Shown here: positions 63,956-64,000 of the stretch, one piece after another
How positions within the stretch are numbered: the first letter of the stretch is position 1
Layout of the letters: the number at the start of each line of letters is the position of its first letter
Source of the DNA: an uncultured Hyphomicrobiales bacterium
Lineage (GTDB): Bacteria; Pseudomonadota; Alphaproteobacteria; Rhizobiales; Beijerinckiaceae
Reading direction: 5' to 3'
NCBI GenBank assembly: GCA_903847605.1
Contig: CAINED010000079.1
Span: forward strand, 30,053-94,052
Length of the DNA stretch: 64,000 nucleotides
The notes under the pieces: model-generated
What the model saw: the letters and a program-made list of their open reading frames with translations, nothing else
Told to the model about the DNA's origin: nothing
Database searches by the model: none
Made by a program: the position numbers and the translations under genes

Positions 63956-64000
63956 ATGTCAGACTGGAGGAGAGAAAAGCAGTCCTCCAGGGCAGCGCAA
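63956..64000 (+). CDS. Possible 5' end of a gene cut by the window end
   Basis: ATG 63956 follows AAGGA with a six-base gap and opens a frame reading MSDWRREKQSSRAAQ up to the last base. A perfect inverted repeat CTGGAGGA / TCCTCCAG (63964-63990) lies in the same stretch and could instead be a regulatory or RNA hairpin. Too short to name a product. Confidence 0.35.
   Translation, partial: MSDWRREKQSSRAAQ

Noticed and set aside
63780..64000. RNase P RNA or tmRNA at the window end
   Set aside because: The conserved GAGGAAAGUCCGGGC core of RNase P and a tRNA-like end of tmRNA are not present.

Overview
The window is a GC-rich chromosomal segment whose gene content points to an alphaproteobacterium of the Hyphomicrobiales (Rhizobiales). 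The main reasons are the carB-greA pair with an enlarged CarB, the order trxB - lsrB/vtlR-type regulator - AbcR-like small RNA, the bc1 operon, and the large number of orphan solute-binding proteins. No rRNA, tRNA, CRISPR array or insertion sequence was recognised.

Layout. 1-4251: a branched-chain-type (HAAT) ABC importer: a permease cut by the window start, a second permease, a binding protein and one ATPase. 4331-9644: an operon behind a palindrome and a promoter. It has an acyl-CoA-ligase-like protein and then four valine-catabolism enzymes (acyl-CoA dehydrogenase, 3-hydroxyisobutyryl-CoA hydrolase, 3-hydroxyisobutyrate dehydrogenase, enoyl-CoA hydratase). 9631-17433: an ELM1-like protein, a Tat-exported PhoD-like phosphatase, an exported amidohydrolase, a small secreted protein, an AlkB-type alkane hydroxylase, a homogentisate-dioxygenase-like cupin and an isoprenylcysteine-methyltransferase-like membrane protein. 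17518-21751: greA and carB, with a structured leader upstream of carB. 22087-26386: a ferric-iron-type ABC importer. 26526-30319: GtrA, a YodC-like protein with a polylysine tail, an SMC-like ATPase, a divergent MerR/DUF4396 pair around a classical MerR operator, and hemF. 30422-32078: a Bug-type binding protein and a toxin-antitoxin pair. 32429-35143: petABC, closed by a terminator. 35379-37525: trxB, lsrB and a CU-rich small RNA. 37636-41406: a NitT/TauT-like binding protein and a second iron-type ABC system without its ATPase.

41572-53079 is an accessory catabolic cluster on one strand. It holds four Bug/TctC binding proteins (three in tandem), a BKACE-family C-C cleaving enzyme, two flavin monooxygenase-type enzymes, an SDR, an isochorismatase-type amidase, a PuuE-type deacetylase and an MFS carrier. 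I read it as a pathway for an unknown, possibly nitrogen-containing, small molecule. 53179-59094 holds a TTC38-like TPR protein, an OpgC-like acyltransferase, an outer-membrane barrel candidate and a clearly AT-richer gene for a large secreted or membrane-anchored protein with a phospholipase A2 His-Asp motif. 59190-63396 holds a KAP-type NTPase, ettA and a short minus-strand gene of the SelW/Rdx family. In that gene an in-frame UGA sits exactly at the second redox position, so it is very probably a selenoprotein that ordinary gene calling misses. The last 600 bases hold palindromic repeats and possibly the start of one more gene.

The points most worth checking are the SelW-like selenoprotein (63175-63396), the phospholipase-like gene (56815-59094), the AbcR-like RNA (37398-37525), the MerR/DUF4396 metal module (28424-29416) and the 41.5-53 kb catabolic cluster.
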